Below are positions 34,759 to 43,459 of a DNA stretch of 64,000 nucleotides, in pieces. The position numbers were made by a program, and so were the translations under genes. Position 1 is the first letter of the stretch, and each line of letters starts with the position of its first letter. The notes beneath the pieces are model-generated. The model was given only the letters and a program-made list of their open reading frames with translations. It searched no databases and was not told the origin of the DNA. The stretch spans positions 17,140 through 81,139 of the forward strand of contig JAUYTV010000025.1 in NCBI GenBank assembly GCA_030694985.1, written 5' to 3'. Source of the stretch: Methanoregula sp. GTDB taxonomy: Archaea; Halobacteriota; Methanomicrobia; Methanomicrobiales; Methanospirillaceae.

Positions 34759-35960
34759 AGGTCGCCTTCCTGCTGGCCCTGCGCTCGCTTCAGCGGGGAA
34801 GTCGCTCAAGCGTGATCTTAACCATCCTGATCATCGGGATGTGCTTTACCAACATGATCTTTTTACCTTCCATGTTCAACGGGATTGGCCAGAGCATCAC
34901 CCGGCAGGTTGTGGACTACGAGGTTGGAAATGTGCTTGTCAGCCCCAAGTCCGGCGACAAGTATGTTGCCGATATTCATGCAACACTCGACCTCATCAAC
35001 GGTATGCCGGGTGTGGAACGGGCCACTCCCCATTTTACCAAAGGGGCGACACTCAAGTACCGCCAGCGTGTTCTCGGGGTCTCGGTGCGGGCGATATCGC
35101 CCAATGATGAGAAGTTCATCTCCCCCCTCTATACCAAGATGGTTGCCGGCAGTTACTTAGGGGACGCTGATATTGGGGAAGTCATTATAGGCAGGCCGGT
35201 TGCAGGCGACGCCTCGATCCGGCAGGAGGACGAGTTCCAGGCCTCGCTCGGAGGAGTGCGTGTCGGCGATTCAATCACGATTGATTACGGCAACGGGTAT
35301 GTAAAGGACTACCGGGTAAAAGGTATTTATTTCACTGGCTGGAGCCAGGCGGACAGCGCAGTTTACGTTACCTATACGGATATGGCGCTGGTCGACCCAA
35401 AGGCGCTTGACAATGCAGAATCTATCACGGTCAAGGCAAAACCCGGCTATTCCGAGAAGTTCATCAAGAACGAACTCCTTGCGTACGGGGTAGGTGGGAG
35501 CGGGAAGGTCCAGACTACTGCAGATTTGCTGAGCAAGAGTATGGGACGGGCGCTCCAGAGTTTTGCCATCATCAACATGGTGTCTTTGGTTGTCAGTATC
35601 ATCATTACGACTGTTGTTTTGTTCATCGTCATCACCATCAAGACCCTCAGCAGTCGCAAACAGATTGGCATCTTAAAGGCGATCGGGGTGGATAAGGAAG
35701 TCATCATGCATAACTATGGGTTCCAGGTGATCATTCTCGGCATACTGGGTATTATCCTGGGGATCTTCTTAACCTTAATTCTCGCAGCGTATATGGCAGT
35801 TAACCCTATTGTAACTCCGGAATGGTCTGCAACCCTGTATGTCACCCCATTGGACCTGTTCATAAACTCAGTGATCCTGTTCATTGCAGCAGTTGTGGCC
35901 GGGTATGTCCCTGCCTACCAGATATCCCGTGAGGATATCCAGACTGCGATGAGGTCCTGA
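34740..35960 (+). CDS. MacB/FtsX-type ABC permease, second system
   Basis: This 406-residue protein has an N-terminal membrane segment (VILTILIIGMCFTNMIFLPS), an extracellular domain of about 200 residues and three C-terminal helices including IINMVSLVVSIIITTVVLFI with the FtsX motif SSRKQIGILKAIGVDKEVIM. It overlaps the upstream CARDB gene by 19 bp and is followed at once by the ATPase. Here the permease precedes the ATPase, the reverse of the 7434-9316 operon. Confidence 0.92.
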   Translation: MGKKELKVAFLLALRSLQRGSRSSVILTILIIGMCFTNMIFLPSMFNGIGQSITRQVVDYEVGNVLVSPKSGDKYVADIHATLDLINGMPGVERATPHFTKGATLKYRQRVLGVSVRAISPNDEKFISPLYTKMVAGSYLGDADIGEVIIGRPVAGDASIRQEDEFQASLGGVRVGDSITIDYGNGYVKDYRVKGIYFTGWSQADSAVYVTYTDMALVDPKALDNAESITVKAKPGYSEKFIKNELLAYGVGGSGKVQTTADLLSKSMGRALQSFAIINMVSLVVSIIITTVVLFIVITIKTLSSRKQIGILKAIGVDKEVIMHNYGFQVIILGILGIILGIFLTLILAAYMAVNPIVTPEWSATLYVTPLDLFINSVILFIAAVVAGYVPAYQISREDIQTAMRS

Positions 35961-35961
35961 T

Positions 35962-36657
35962 ATGATCGAGATATCAGAGTTACGGAAAACCTATCGCATG
36001 GGAGATGTCGAAGTCAATGCTCTTGACGGGATAAATCTAGAGATCGCGAAAGGCGAGTTTCTTGGCATCATGGGTGCAAGCGGCAGCGGCAAGACAACCC
36101 TGCTCCACATGCTGGGATTATTAGATGAGCCCACATCAGGAAAGATCACGATTGACGATGTCGATGTCGGCCGGCTCAATGATTACGAGAAGACCCAGTT
36201 CCGGCTCTACAAGCTGGGTTATGTCTTCCAGGACTATGCACTCGTTCCTGATCTCACGGTGATGGAAAACGTTTCCCTGCCGGCAATGCTGCGGTTGGAC
36301 CGTACTGATGAGCAGACTCAGGCCGGCAGTTTTGAAGTGCTGCAAAAGATTGGCCTGTGCGATCGCAGGGATCACCTCCCAAGAGAGTTGTCCGGTGGCC
36401 AGCAGCAGCGGGTCTCTATTGCCCGGGCCATGGTGAACAAGCCCGATATCCTGTTTGCTGATGAACCCTGTGCCAATCTCGATTCGGAAAACTCCCGTCT
36501 GGTTCTTGAACTATTCAAAGAGATCAATGAAGAATTCCACCAGACAATTGTGATGGTCTCCCATGAGGACTGGCACAAGAACTATTTCCACCGGATCATA
36601 AAGCTGAAAGACGGGAAAATTGTCAGTGACGGGACGAATGGATCATCAGCACATTAG
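35962..36657 (+). CDS. ABC transporter ATPase, second MacB-like system
   Basis: This 231-residue ATPase has Walker A GASGSGKTT, a Q-loop FQDYALVPDLTVMENVSLPA, signature LSGGQQQRVSIARAM, Walker B ILFADEPCANLD and H-loop VSHED. It starts 1 bp after the permease stop and ends the operon. It is clearly paralogous to the ATPase at 7434. Confidence 0.93.
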   Translation: MIEISELRKTYRMGDVEVNALDGINLEIAKGEFLGIMGASGSGKTTLLHMLGLLDEPTSGKITIDDVDVGRLNDYEKTQFRLYKLGYVFQDYALVPDLTVMENVSLPAMLRLDRTDEQTQAGSFEVLQKIGLCDRRDHLPRELSGGQQQRVSIARAMVNKPDILFADEPCANLDSENSRLVLELFKEINEEFHQTIVMVSHEDWHKNYFHRIIKLKDGKIVSDGTNGSSAH

Positions 36658-36729
36658 TTTTTAGTGAATGCAGAATCCTGCTCTTTTTTTTGTTCCCGGT
36701 TCAACAGTACTCTTCAGTTCACTGCTTTC

Positions 36730-37401
36730 ATGGACGATATCCCTGTTGAAAAAATAATCCGCTCCCGTCGCCGTAGCATCGCTCTCGTCATCACACCGGA
36801 TGGAAACCTGATCGTGCGAGCCCCTCTCAAAGCACCAGCTGCTATGATCAATAAATTCGTAAATGAAAAGCGTAGTTGGATTCAAAAGAAGTTTAAGGAG
36901 ATAAAACAGCGGCCCGCAGCAACGGTGCATGAGTACGTGGAGGGCGAGACCTTTTTCTATCTCGGGCGAGCCTACCCGCTGCATATTGTGGAAAGCGGCA
37001 ACAACCCCATTGAACGCGCGGACCGGCTGTGCGTATGCCGGACACTGCTTCCCGATATCCGGCACCGGCTGAAATGCTGGTACATGCAGGAGGCCCAGCG
37101 TGAGATCTATACCCGCTGCATGTGGTTTTTGATGACGACCGGGTATACTCCGGAATCGATCCGCATCACGGATGCCCGGCAGCGCTGGGGTTCCTGCACC
37201 AGCACGGGCGGGCTCAACTTCAGCTGGCGTCTCATCCAGGCACCGCTTGAGATTGTGGATTATGTGATCGTCCACGAACTGGTCCATCTGCGTCAGCCCG
37301 ATCACTCGAAGAAGTTCTGGAGCAAGGTTGAAGAGATCATGCCGGATTATGAGCGGAGGAGGGAATGGCTTCGTGAGAATGAGCGGTTGCTGAGGATCTA
37401 G
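36730..37401 (+). CDS. YgjP/DUF45-type zinc metallopeptidase
   Basis: This protein of about 223 residues has the gluzincin-like motif YVIVHELVHLRQPDHSKKFW (HExxH plus a downstream His) and the family segment ITDARQRWGSCTSTGGLNFS. The N-terminal beta-rich half begins VEKIIRSRRRSIALVITPDG. Family members are predicted metal-dependent hydrolases, often near restriction systems, but none is next to this one. The ATG at 36730 fits the family start; an upstream GTG at 36664 would add an unrelated Cys- and Phe-rich stretch. Confidence 0.85.
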   Translation: MDDIPVEKIIRSRRRSIALVITPDGNLIVRAPLKAPAAMINKFVNEKRSWIQKKFKEIKQRPAATVHEYVEGETFFYLGRAYPLHIVESGNNPIERADRLCVCRTLLPDIRHRLKCWYMQEAQREIYTRCMWFLMTTGYTPESIRITDARQRWGSCTSTGGLNFSWRLIQAPLEIVDYVIVHELVHLRQPDHSKKFWSKVEEIMPDYERRREWLRENERLLRI

Positions 37402-37467
37402 GAATTGCAATATCCCCAGAGCCTTAAAAGCCAGGGTTTGTCTCTTAAAAAGTACATGCTTCGTTCT

Positions 37468-38364
37468 TTATAATAACGCGCTGGCAGCAATCCCCAGTGC
37501 GTACAGCACCATCGCGACATGGAAGCAAGGCAGCACCTTAAGGGCGGTACCGGGAGACCGGTCTTTGAGGATCATCGCATTGGCATATAGCAGCAGGATA
37601 AGACCTGCACAGATACCAATCCGGGCAATCCATCCCAGCCGGGTCATGAAGATAATAGCGGTCACCACGTGGACTGCGGTAAACCCTGCGATCCAGTACG
37701 CAGTCCCGTTCATACTAAAAAGAGTCGGGATCGTGTTCATCCCCCGCGCCCGGTCGTTTACCACATCGATCAAGTCATTTGCCCCGAGATGAGCAAGGGC
37801 AAACGGGTAGAAGAATGAAAAGTACAGGAGCGCATTCAGGTCAGGGCTGCCGATGCAGAGATATCCCGCCACCGGAAATAATGCAAAATCTGTTCTGCCA
37901 ATGAGTTGTGCAAACGGAAACTTCTGTTCGCGTTTCTCTTCCTGGTAGAAGATCTCTATCGCAAAACAGTAGACCATCAGAATGAGGACATAGACTGAAT
38001 GCGGTGCGGGCAGGGTTAAGATAAGACATGCCGTGACAGCAGCAAGGATCAGGAAAAGGGCAACTGCACTGCGAGGGGAAACAAGTCCGGCTGAGAGCGG
38101 TCTTGTGCCAAATACCCTCCAGTATTTCGTCAGTTTATCGGTTTCGATATCTTTCCTGTCATACTCGCGATCAATGTAATCATTCAGTACAAGCCCGGCT
38201 TCAAACCCGAAAAATCCGATCAGGGCAACCCGAACGAGATCAAGCCATGCAAACCCTCCGTAGGTAATTGTGGCAAGCAGGTACCCGGAGCAGAAGAGAA
38301 GGGGCCAGGCAAACGAGAACTGCAGCCGGGTGAGATCGATATATGCCCGCAGGGTTGCATGCAT
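37468..38364 (-). CDS. UbiA-family prenyltransferase
   Basis: This protein of about 298 residues has eight or nine membrane helices and two aspartate-rich motifs, LNDYIDREYDRKDIETDK and GANDLIDVVNDRARGMNT, which bind the prenyl diphosphate through magnesium. Archaeal UbiA members make ether lipids (digeranylgeranylglyceryl phosphate synthase), haem O or prenylated quinones. This one has no sequence feature I can use to choose. The ATG at 38364 (MHATLRAYIDLTRLQFSFAW) starts just before the first helix; a longer frame adds 15 residues. It is divergent from the DUF308 gene at 38535. Confidence 0.85.
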   Translation of the reverse strand: MHATLRAYIDLTRLQFSFAWPLLFCSGYLLATITYGGFAWLDLVRVALIGFFGFEAGLVLNDYIDREYDRKDIETDKLTKYWRVFGTRPLSAGLVSPRSAVALFLILAAVTACLILTLPAPHSVYVLILMVYCFAIEIFYQEEKREQKFPFAQLIGRTDFALFPVAGYLCIGSPDLNALLYFSFFYPFALAHLGANDLIDVVNDRARGMNTIPTLFSMNGTAYWIAGFTAVHVVTAIIFMTRLGWIARIGICAGLILLLYANAMILKDRSPGTALKVLPCFHVAMVLYALGIAASALL

Positions 38365-38534
38365 GCGCTTAAATGATTGGCATGTCTGCCTGATACACCC
38401 TGCGATCAAAAGGCTGCGTCAATCCGGTCTCCATTTTCCCCGTCACTATCTTCATTATTTTATGAAATATGCCGACAGGGAGCCTTACATATAATATAAA
38501 AAGTTCAAGGACAATCTGAAGATGTAGAAATATT

Positions 38535-39104
38535 ATGACTGAAACAACTGACATATCTGAAGGGATGATGAGCTGGACGAGCCTTTTGCCCTGGTGGGTA
38601 GTACTCCTGTGGGGATTGCTCTCCTTGATCATCGGGATCATGTTCCTGACAACACCTGGTATTACCACCATCATTCTGATAACCTTCATGGGGGCATACT
38701 GGCTGGTTGGCGGTTTCTTCACGCTTGGCAGTCTCGCGGTTGATAAAACCAACATGGGATGGAAGATCTTCTTATCTATTGTGAACATTATTGCCGGACT
38801 GGTCATACTCCTGTACCCGCTGTACAGCACCGTGTTCATTCTCTCATTCTTTGCGATCTTTGTCGGGTTCTGGGGAGTGTTTATCGGTGCTGCCCATTTG
38901 TTCCAGGCATTCAAAACAAAAGATGGCGGCAATGGTGTGCTCGGGGTAATCAGCATGATCTTTGGTCTCATTATCCTGTTCTACCCGTTCTTTGCCGCAG
39001 CGGCTATACCCTTTATCGTGGGCATCCTTGCTATCGTGTGCGGTATCGGAGCAGTTATTGCGTCATTCCAGGTAAAGAAGGCCTCGGCCGCTCCAGCAAA
39101 TTAA
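38535..39104 (+). CDS. HdeD/DUF308 family membrane protein
   Basis: This 189-residue protein has six membrane segments in the HdeD pattern: paired helices such as WWVVLLWGLLSLIIGIMFLT, IILITFMGAYWLVGGFFTLG and VISMIFGLIILFYPFFAAAA. HdeD in E. coli aids acid resistance; archaeal members are uncharacterised. It stands alone behind an A/T-rich upstream region (ATAATATAAAAAG near 38490-38502), a likely promoter. Confidence 0.85.
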   Translation: MTETTDISEGMMSWTSLLPWWVVLLWGLLSLIIGIMFLTTPGITTIILITFMGAYWLVGGFFTLGSLAVDKTNMGWKIFLSIVNIIAGLVILLYPLYSTVFILSFFAIFVGFWGVFIGAAHLFQAFKTKDGGNGVLGVISMIFGLIILFYPFFAAAAIPFIVGILAIVCGIGAVIASFQVKKASAAPAN

Positions 39105-39217
39105 GCAGCGGTATTAACCAATTATTTTTTTTAGGATGTAATCCACGGCATAAATTCGTGGTATTACCTGTAACCAATACTACCAGCCATGATTTATCCT
39201 CAAGACTCGTATAGGTG

Positions 39218-39766
39218 ATGATGGGATCTTTTTTTATCCGCACAGAGACACCGTTCGATATAACGGATATATTCGATATGCATAACGATGCCTTTGCGCA
39301 GGATGGTGAAGCACGGCTTGTCAATGCCCTGCGCAATGATGGTGATTTTACCGCGGCGCTCTCACTTGTTGCAGTGCATGATGACCGGATCATCGGGCAT
39401 GTGCTCTTCCCCCCGATCACGATCGAGTCCTCCGATAAAAATCAGGATTGCGTTCCTGCTCTTGCACTGGCACCACTGGGTGTGGACCCGGCGTTCCAGT
39501 GCCAGGGTGTCGGAGCGGCACTTATGGAAGAAGGATTAAAAACCTGTCGCCATCTCGGGCACCGTGCCGTGTTCGTGGTTGGCCATCCGGGATATTATCC
39601 GCGATTTGGGTTCTCCACTGCAAGGACCTTTGGCATCACCGCTCCCTTTCCCTGTCCGGATGCGGCGTTCATGGCGATTGAACTGGTGCCTGGTGCGCTT
39701 GATGGTGTACACGGGATCGTCCGGTATCCACCCGCGTTCGATGCAGAGGGCGCCCATACGGGATAA
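39218..39766 (+). CDS. GNAT N-acetyltransferase (YhbS-like)
   Basis: This protein of about 182 residues carries the GNAT acetyl-CoA loop LAPLGVDPAFQCQGVGAALM and the YhbS-type GHPGYYPRFGFSTARTFGIT. The substrate is unknown. Two successive ATGs and an in-frame GTG cluster at 39215-39223, so the exact start is uncertain by a residue or two. It is monocistronic. Confidence 0.86.
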   Translation: MMGSFFIRTETPFDITDIFDMHNDAFAQDGEARLVNALRNDGDFTAALSLVAVHDDRIIGHVLFPPITIESSDKNQDCVPALALAPLGVDPAFQCQGVGAALMEEGLKTCRHLGHRAVFVVGHPGYYPRFGFSTARTFGITAPFPCPDAAFMAIELVPGALDGVHGIVRYPPAFDAEGAHTG

Positions 39767-40170
39767 GACAAAATACCTTTTTTTGACAGCTGGTTTTTCA
39801 TTTTTTTTGTCCGGTTTCCACCAGATTGGATATACCCTTTACTAAACATCCTGTACCGTATGACTGGATTTGAAACGAGACGACCTGTCATGGGATTTGG
39901 TAATACACTTGCAGGATTCACAAGTCATGCCGGTATTCCTACTCTGGTTGAAAGCCTGGACACAGCGCACACGGTATTAACACCAAAAGGATTGCGATTT
40001 TCTCTAAAAATGGAATAACGTAAATGATCCCCCGGTTCGGAACTGTCTGGGCACGTTTTAAAAAACGGATAACAGCAATCTCCCACGTGTCGTATTCTTC
40101 TTTCCCGTCCTATTCCCCACGGCGTAAAAAAAGCACGCCTTTAAAGTATCCTTATCACCAATAGATATGC
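39767..40170. other. 404-bp gap holding a possible 52-codon ORF
   Basis: Apart from the small frame at 39860-40018, I see a T-rich run after the GNAT stop (39778-39810), suitable as its terminator. An A/T-rich box, CCTTTAAAGTATCC (about 40138-40151), lies about 25 bp before the UbiB-like gene and may be its promoter. Confidence 0.45.
39860..40018 (+). CDS. Possible small protein of 52 residues
   Basis: An ATG-to-TAA frame encodes MTGFETRRPVMGFGNTLAGF, continuing TSHAGIPTLVESLDTAHTVL and ending SLKME. It has no recognisable domain. A TATA-like GGATATACC lies about 30 bp upstream, favouring a short-leader transcript, but no ribosome binding site is evident. It may be chance. Confidence 0.25.
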   Translation: MTGFETRRPVMGFGNTLAGFTSHAGIPTLVESLDTAHTVLTPKGLRFSLKME

Positions 40171-41826
40171 ATGATTAACCGTATCAGGCGGTATGCGCAG
40201 ATTGCGGATGTGCTGGGCCAGTACGGCTTTAGTATCGGGCTTGAAAAGTTATTTCCCGGCAGAGCCCGGTTCCGGCTCCCCACATCCGGAAAATCCCCGG
40301 AGTCATCCACCATCTACGAGCGGATGCGGCTTACGTTAGAGGATCTGGGCCCGACCTTTGTTAAATTCGGCCAGATTATGAGTACAAGGACGGAACTGTT
40401 CCCGCCCGAGCTGATCGAAGAGCTCAAAAAACTGCAGGATCATGCAAAGCCCATCCCGTTTTCTGAAGTACGGATGGTAATTGAAGAGAACTGCCCGGAT
40501 TTTTTCGAACGGTTCTCTGAGATTGAAGAGACGCCCGTTGCCTCTGCCTCGATTGGACAGGTTCACCGTGCAATCCTAAATGACGGAACTAAGGTTGCCG
40601 TCAAGATCCAGCGGCCGGGTATTGGCGAGATCATCCAGACTGATATCACGATCCTGAAGTCCATCGCAGAACGGATCGAAACAGTGTTTCCTGAAACCCG
40701 GATCTATAACCCCTCCGGTATGGTAGAAGACTTCGCGCACCAGATCGTAAAGGAACTTGATTACACCCGTGAAGCCCGCAATGTCGAGCGGATGGCCCGG
40801 AACTTCCGCGATGTACCCGGTATCAAGTTCCCTGACATTTACTGGGATTTTGTCACCCCCCAACTGATGGTGATGGAATTTATTGAGGGTGTCAGGATCG
40901 ATAACCCTGAAGCAATCACCGAAATGGGACTGGATCCGCATGAGATCGGGGTACGGGGATTCCAAGCCTATCTCAAGATGATATTCGAAGATGGTTTCTT
41001 CCACGGGGATCCGCATCCGGGGAATCTGTTTGTCACTACAAAAGGAAATATTGTCTTTCTGGATTTTGGGATTGTGGGTATACTACGGCCTGAGAAACGG
41101 CAGAATTTTATCAACCTTCTCTTTGCGCTGGTCACCGATGATATCGAGATGATGCTTCGGTCACTTGAAGGTTTTGGGATCGTCATTGCCGAAGAGGACA
41201 GGGAGGCAATGCGGGACGATCTTTATATCATGATGCACGATTTCGGTGGGGGAGATGAGGTATCTCAACTGAGCTTCAAACTTGTGGTAACCGAGCTCAC
41301 CGAATCAATGCGCCGCTACCGGCTCAAAGTACCCTTAAACCTGATGCTGCTATTAAAGGTATTTATGATGGTGCTTGACATCGGTGTCCGGCTTGACCCG
41401 AAGTTCAACGTAGGAAAAGAAGTCACACCCTACTTAACAAAACTTGCCGATACCAACACCTTCTCTGCCGGGTATGTCAAACGGGCATCCATGTCGCTCC
41501 TCGATGGTGTCGATGCCCTGCTGGATATGCCCCGGAATCTCAACCTGATGCTGCGGCGTTTGTCTACGGGAACGTTCAAACTTGAGATCGTGGACACCGA
41601 TATCCAGAAACTCCAGATGTCACTTGATAAGGCCAGTGATAAACTGATGATCGGTATGGTTGTCGCTTCACTTGTCGTAGGGTCTTCATTAGTTCTCCAG
41701 TCCTCCTCGTTCACCCTGCCAAAGGAGGTTTCATGGATAGCGATTCTGGGATATACCGCTGCGGTGCTGGTCGGTTTCTATGCCATCTACCATGTCATAT
41801 TCTTAAAATTCCATATGGAACGGTAA
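40171..41826 (+). CDS. UbiB/AarF (ABC1) family atypical kinase
   Basis: This 551-residue protein belongs to the UbiB/ABC1 family of protein-kinase-like ATPases linked to isoprenoid lipid or quinone metabolism. It has the KxGQ motif in FVKFGQIMSTRTELFPPE, the Ala-rich loop equivalent ASASIGQVHRA, the conserved lysine in VAVKIQRPG, FFHGDPHPGNLFV and the DFG in FLDFGIVG. Two C-terminal membrane helices (IGMVVASLVVGSSLVLQ and WIAILGYTAAVLVGFYAIYH) anchor it. It overlaps the convergent glycosylase gene by 24 bp at the 3' ends. Confidence 0.92.
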   Translation: MINRIRRYAQIADVLGQYGFSIGLEKLFPGRARFRLPTSGKSPESSTIYERMRLTLEDLGPTFVKFGQIMSTRTELFPPELIEELKKLQDHAKPIPFSEVRMVIEENCPDFFERFSEIEETPVASASIGQVHRAILNDGTKVAVKIQRPGIGEIIQTDITILKSIAERIETVFPETRIYNPSGMVEDFAHQIVKELDYTREARNVERMARNFRDVPGIKFPDIYWDFVTPQLMVMEFIEGVRIDNPEAITEMGLDPHEIGVRGFQAYLKMIFEDGFFHGDPHPGNLFVTTKGNIVFLDFGIVGILRPEKRQNFINLLFALVTDDIEMMLRSLEGFGIVIAEEDREAMRDDLYIMMHDFGGGDEVSQLSFKLVVTELTESMRRYRLKVPLNLMLLLKVFMMVLDIGVRLDPKFNVGKEVTPYLTKLADTNTFSAGYVKRASMSLLDGVDALLDMPRNLNLMLRRLSTGTFKLEIVDTDIQKLQMSLDKASDKLMIGMVVASLVVGSSLVLQSSSFTLPKEVSWIAILGYTAAVLVGFYAIYHVIFLKFHMER

Positions 41827-42363
41827 CCCTTCGGTTACTTTTCCGTATTCGCAATTCTTTCGGACTATCTTCCAGGCTCTTACTTTTTCTGCAAGGGTAT
41901 ACCGGGTGTTGGCCGGGCTTGTTGATGGCAGTATATGGTTTTTTATAGAAGATGCCAAATTTATCCGGTGGAAATACCGGCCAGCTGTGGTTCCGTTCAG
42001 CACAATGAGCCGCACGGTGGGGTGAGCGGTGAGAAATCCGCTGATATCATTAAAGAGCGGCATACGGATCTCATCATCTGCACTCCCTCTTCTTTTACAG
42101 GATTGGACAACATCCCAGAGTGCGATATGGTGCCCGGTAAGTTGTGTAATACGTTCAGGGTATGGGAGCTTATGATCGATTGCGAACAGCGCATCCATGA
42201 TCTTCCAGAAATGGTTCTGGGGGTTGCCATAATACTCACAGTGCCGGAGTGATTGTATGCTGGGAAAACTGCCAAGGATGAGGACTCTTGGAGAATCACC
42301 TGTAATCGGAAGAAAACCGGATGAGTTAGCGGCAGGTACAATGGTTCTGCACTGATCGGTCAT
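41803..42363 (-). CDS. Hypoxanthine-DNA glycosylase (uracil glycosylase superfamily)
   Basis: This 186-residue protein matches the TIGR04274 hypoxanthine-DNA glycosylases of the UDG superfamily, which remove deaminated adenine. It has VLILGSFPSIQSLRHCEYYG then NPQNHFWKIMDALF, ALWDVVQSCKRRGSADDEIR, LIVLNGTTAGRYF and a late LPSTSPANTRY. Its 3' end overlaps the convergent UbiB gene by 24 bp. It is the last gene of a leftward group that also holds an FTR-like protein, purC and cofG, though wide gaps suggest separate control. Confidence 0.86.
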   Translation of the reverse strand: MTDQCRTIVPAANSSGFLPITGDSPRVLILGSFPSIQSLRHCEYYGNPQNHFWKIMDALFAIDHKLPYPERITQLTGHHIALWDVVQSCKRRGSADDEIRMPLFNDISGFLTAHPTVRLIVLNGTTAGRYFHRINLASSIKNHILPSTSPANTRYTLAEKVRAWKIVRKNCEYGKVTEGLPFHMEF

Positions 42364-42386
42364 AGCAGGGTGCCCAAAAAAAAAGA

Positions 42387-42668
42387 TCAGGGTTCTTTAA
42401 AATACAGATTGCAGTGGCAGTGACCCTGCTTTGTGACTTCCTCTTTATGGAATATGCAGGGACATTCGATTGCCCGGTCCTTCTCGTCGTCCCCGCTCCT
42501 GATGCGGCAGGGGCAGTAGGGCCGGCCGAACTTTGTCTTATTGCGCACCAGTCCCTTGATCACGGTCATGAGCTGCTTCTCATCGGTATTGAGGGTCCAG
42601 CCGTGTTTATGCGCATAGCCTTTGGCCCATTTGAGCATATCTGCCTGTTCTGCATTTTCTTCTGTCAT
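42387..42668 (-). CDS. Ferredoxin-thioredoxin reductase catalytic-type Fe-S protein
   Basis: This 93-residue protein has the FTR beta-chain pattern: CPCR, then ECPCIFHKEE, then HCHCNLY, which hold a 4Fe-4S cluster next to a redox disulfide. Archaeal FTR-like proteins reduce thioredoxin-type partners with electrons from ferredoxin and occur without the plant variable chain. The N-terminus is a short helix, ADMLKWAKGYAHKHGWTLNT. It lies between the glycosylase and purC. Confidence 0.9.
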   Translation of the reverse strand: MTEENAEQADMLKWAKGYAHKHGWTLNTDEKQLMTVIKGLVRNKTKFGRPYCPCRIRSGDDEKDRAIECPCIFHKEEVTKQGHCHCNLYFKEP

Positions 42669-42703
42669 GGTATCATAACCTTGTGATGTCCTGTATCGAT
42701 AGT

Positions 42704-43459
42704 TTATGTATTCGAGACGTTAGTCTTTGCGCTCAGCATCATCGCATCTTTTTTTGACTTTGTGATCCGCTGTGCCACCTGGTTGTAGGTGGCCATCACA
42801 TCGCCTTTTTCAAAGCGGTACACGTCCTTGTCAAGTGACACTCCGCTCTTCTTGTCCCAGAGCCGCATCGAGTCCATACTGATCTCATCGCCAAGGCAGA
42901 TCATTTTTCCCTGCCTGCCAAACTCGATCTTGAAGTCCACAAGGGTGATGCCCTGCGAAGCGAGAAGTGCAAAGAGGAGCCGGTTTATTTCGAGTGCAAC
43001 TTTTTTGATCTTTTTGAGCTCTGCCGGTGTGGCGAGTTTGAGCGCAACAACCAGATCGTCATTGAGCATGGGATCGTGCCGTGAATCATCCTTATAATCG
43101 ATCACAATAACCGGAGGATCCAGTTTGGTTCCCTCTTTGAACGGGTAGTTCCGTACAATCGAACCAGCCGCAATGTTTCTCACGATCACTTCCAGCGGAA
43201 TCATCTCGAGTTCGCGCACGACCATGTGATGGGGATCGATCATGCTGACAAAATGAGTCTTTACCCCGTTCTTTTCGAGATAGTCAAAGAAGAATGCCGA
43301 AACTTTTGCATTGTAACTCCCCTTGTTCTTAAGCACATCTTTCTTTCCGCCGTCAAATGCGGTGATGTCGTCACGGAACTCAACAATGAGTTTCCCATCC
43401 ACATCGGTACGATATACCGATTTTGCCTTGCCGGCGTACAGGAGTTTTTTTTGTTTCAC
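42704..43459 (-). CDS. purC: Phosphoribosylaminoimidazole-succinocarboxamide synthase
   Basis: This enzyme couples CAIR and aspartate in purine synthesis. It begins KKLLYAGKAKSVYRTDVDGK and has FRDDITAFDGGKKDVLKNKG, MIPLEVIVRNIAAGSIVRNY, LVDFKIEFGRQGK and ICLGDEISMDSMRLWDKKSG. The 251 residues are typical. It overlaps the end of cofG by 4 bp, so the two are translated from one mRNA. Confidence 0.95.
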   Translation of the reverse strand: MKQKKLLYAGKAKSVYRTDVDGKLIVEFRDDITAFDGGKKDVLKNKGSYNAKVSAFFFDYLEKNGVKTHFVSMIDPHHMVVRELEMIPLEVIVRNIAAGSIVRNYPFKEGTKLDPPVIVIDYKDDSRHDPMLNDDLVVALKLATPAELKKIKKVALEINRLLFALLASQGITLVDFKIEFGRQGKMICLGDEISMDSMRLWDKKSGVSLDKDVYRFEKGDVMATYNQVAQRITKSKKDAMMLSAKTNVSNT

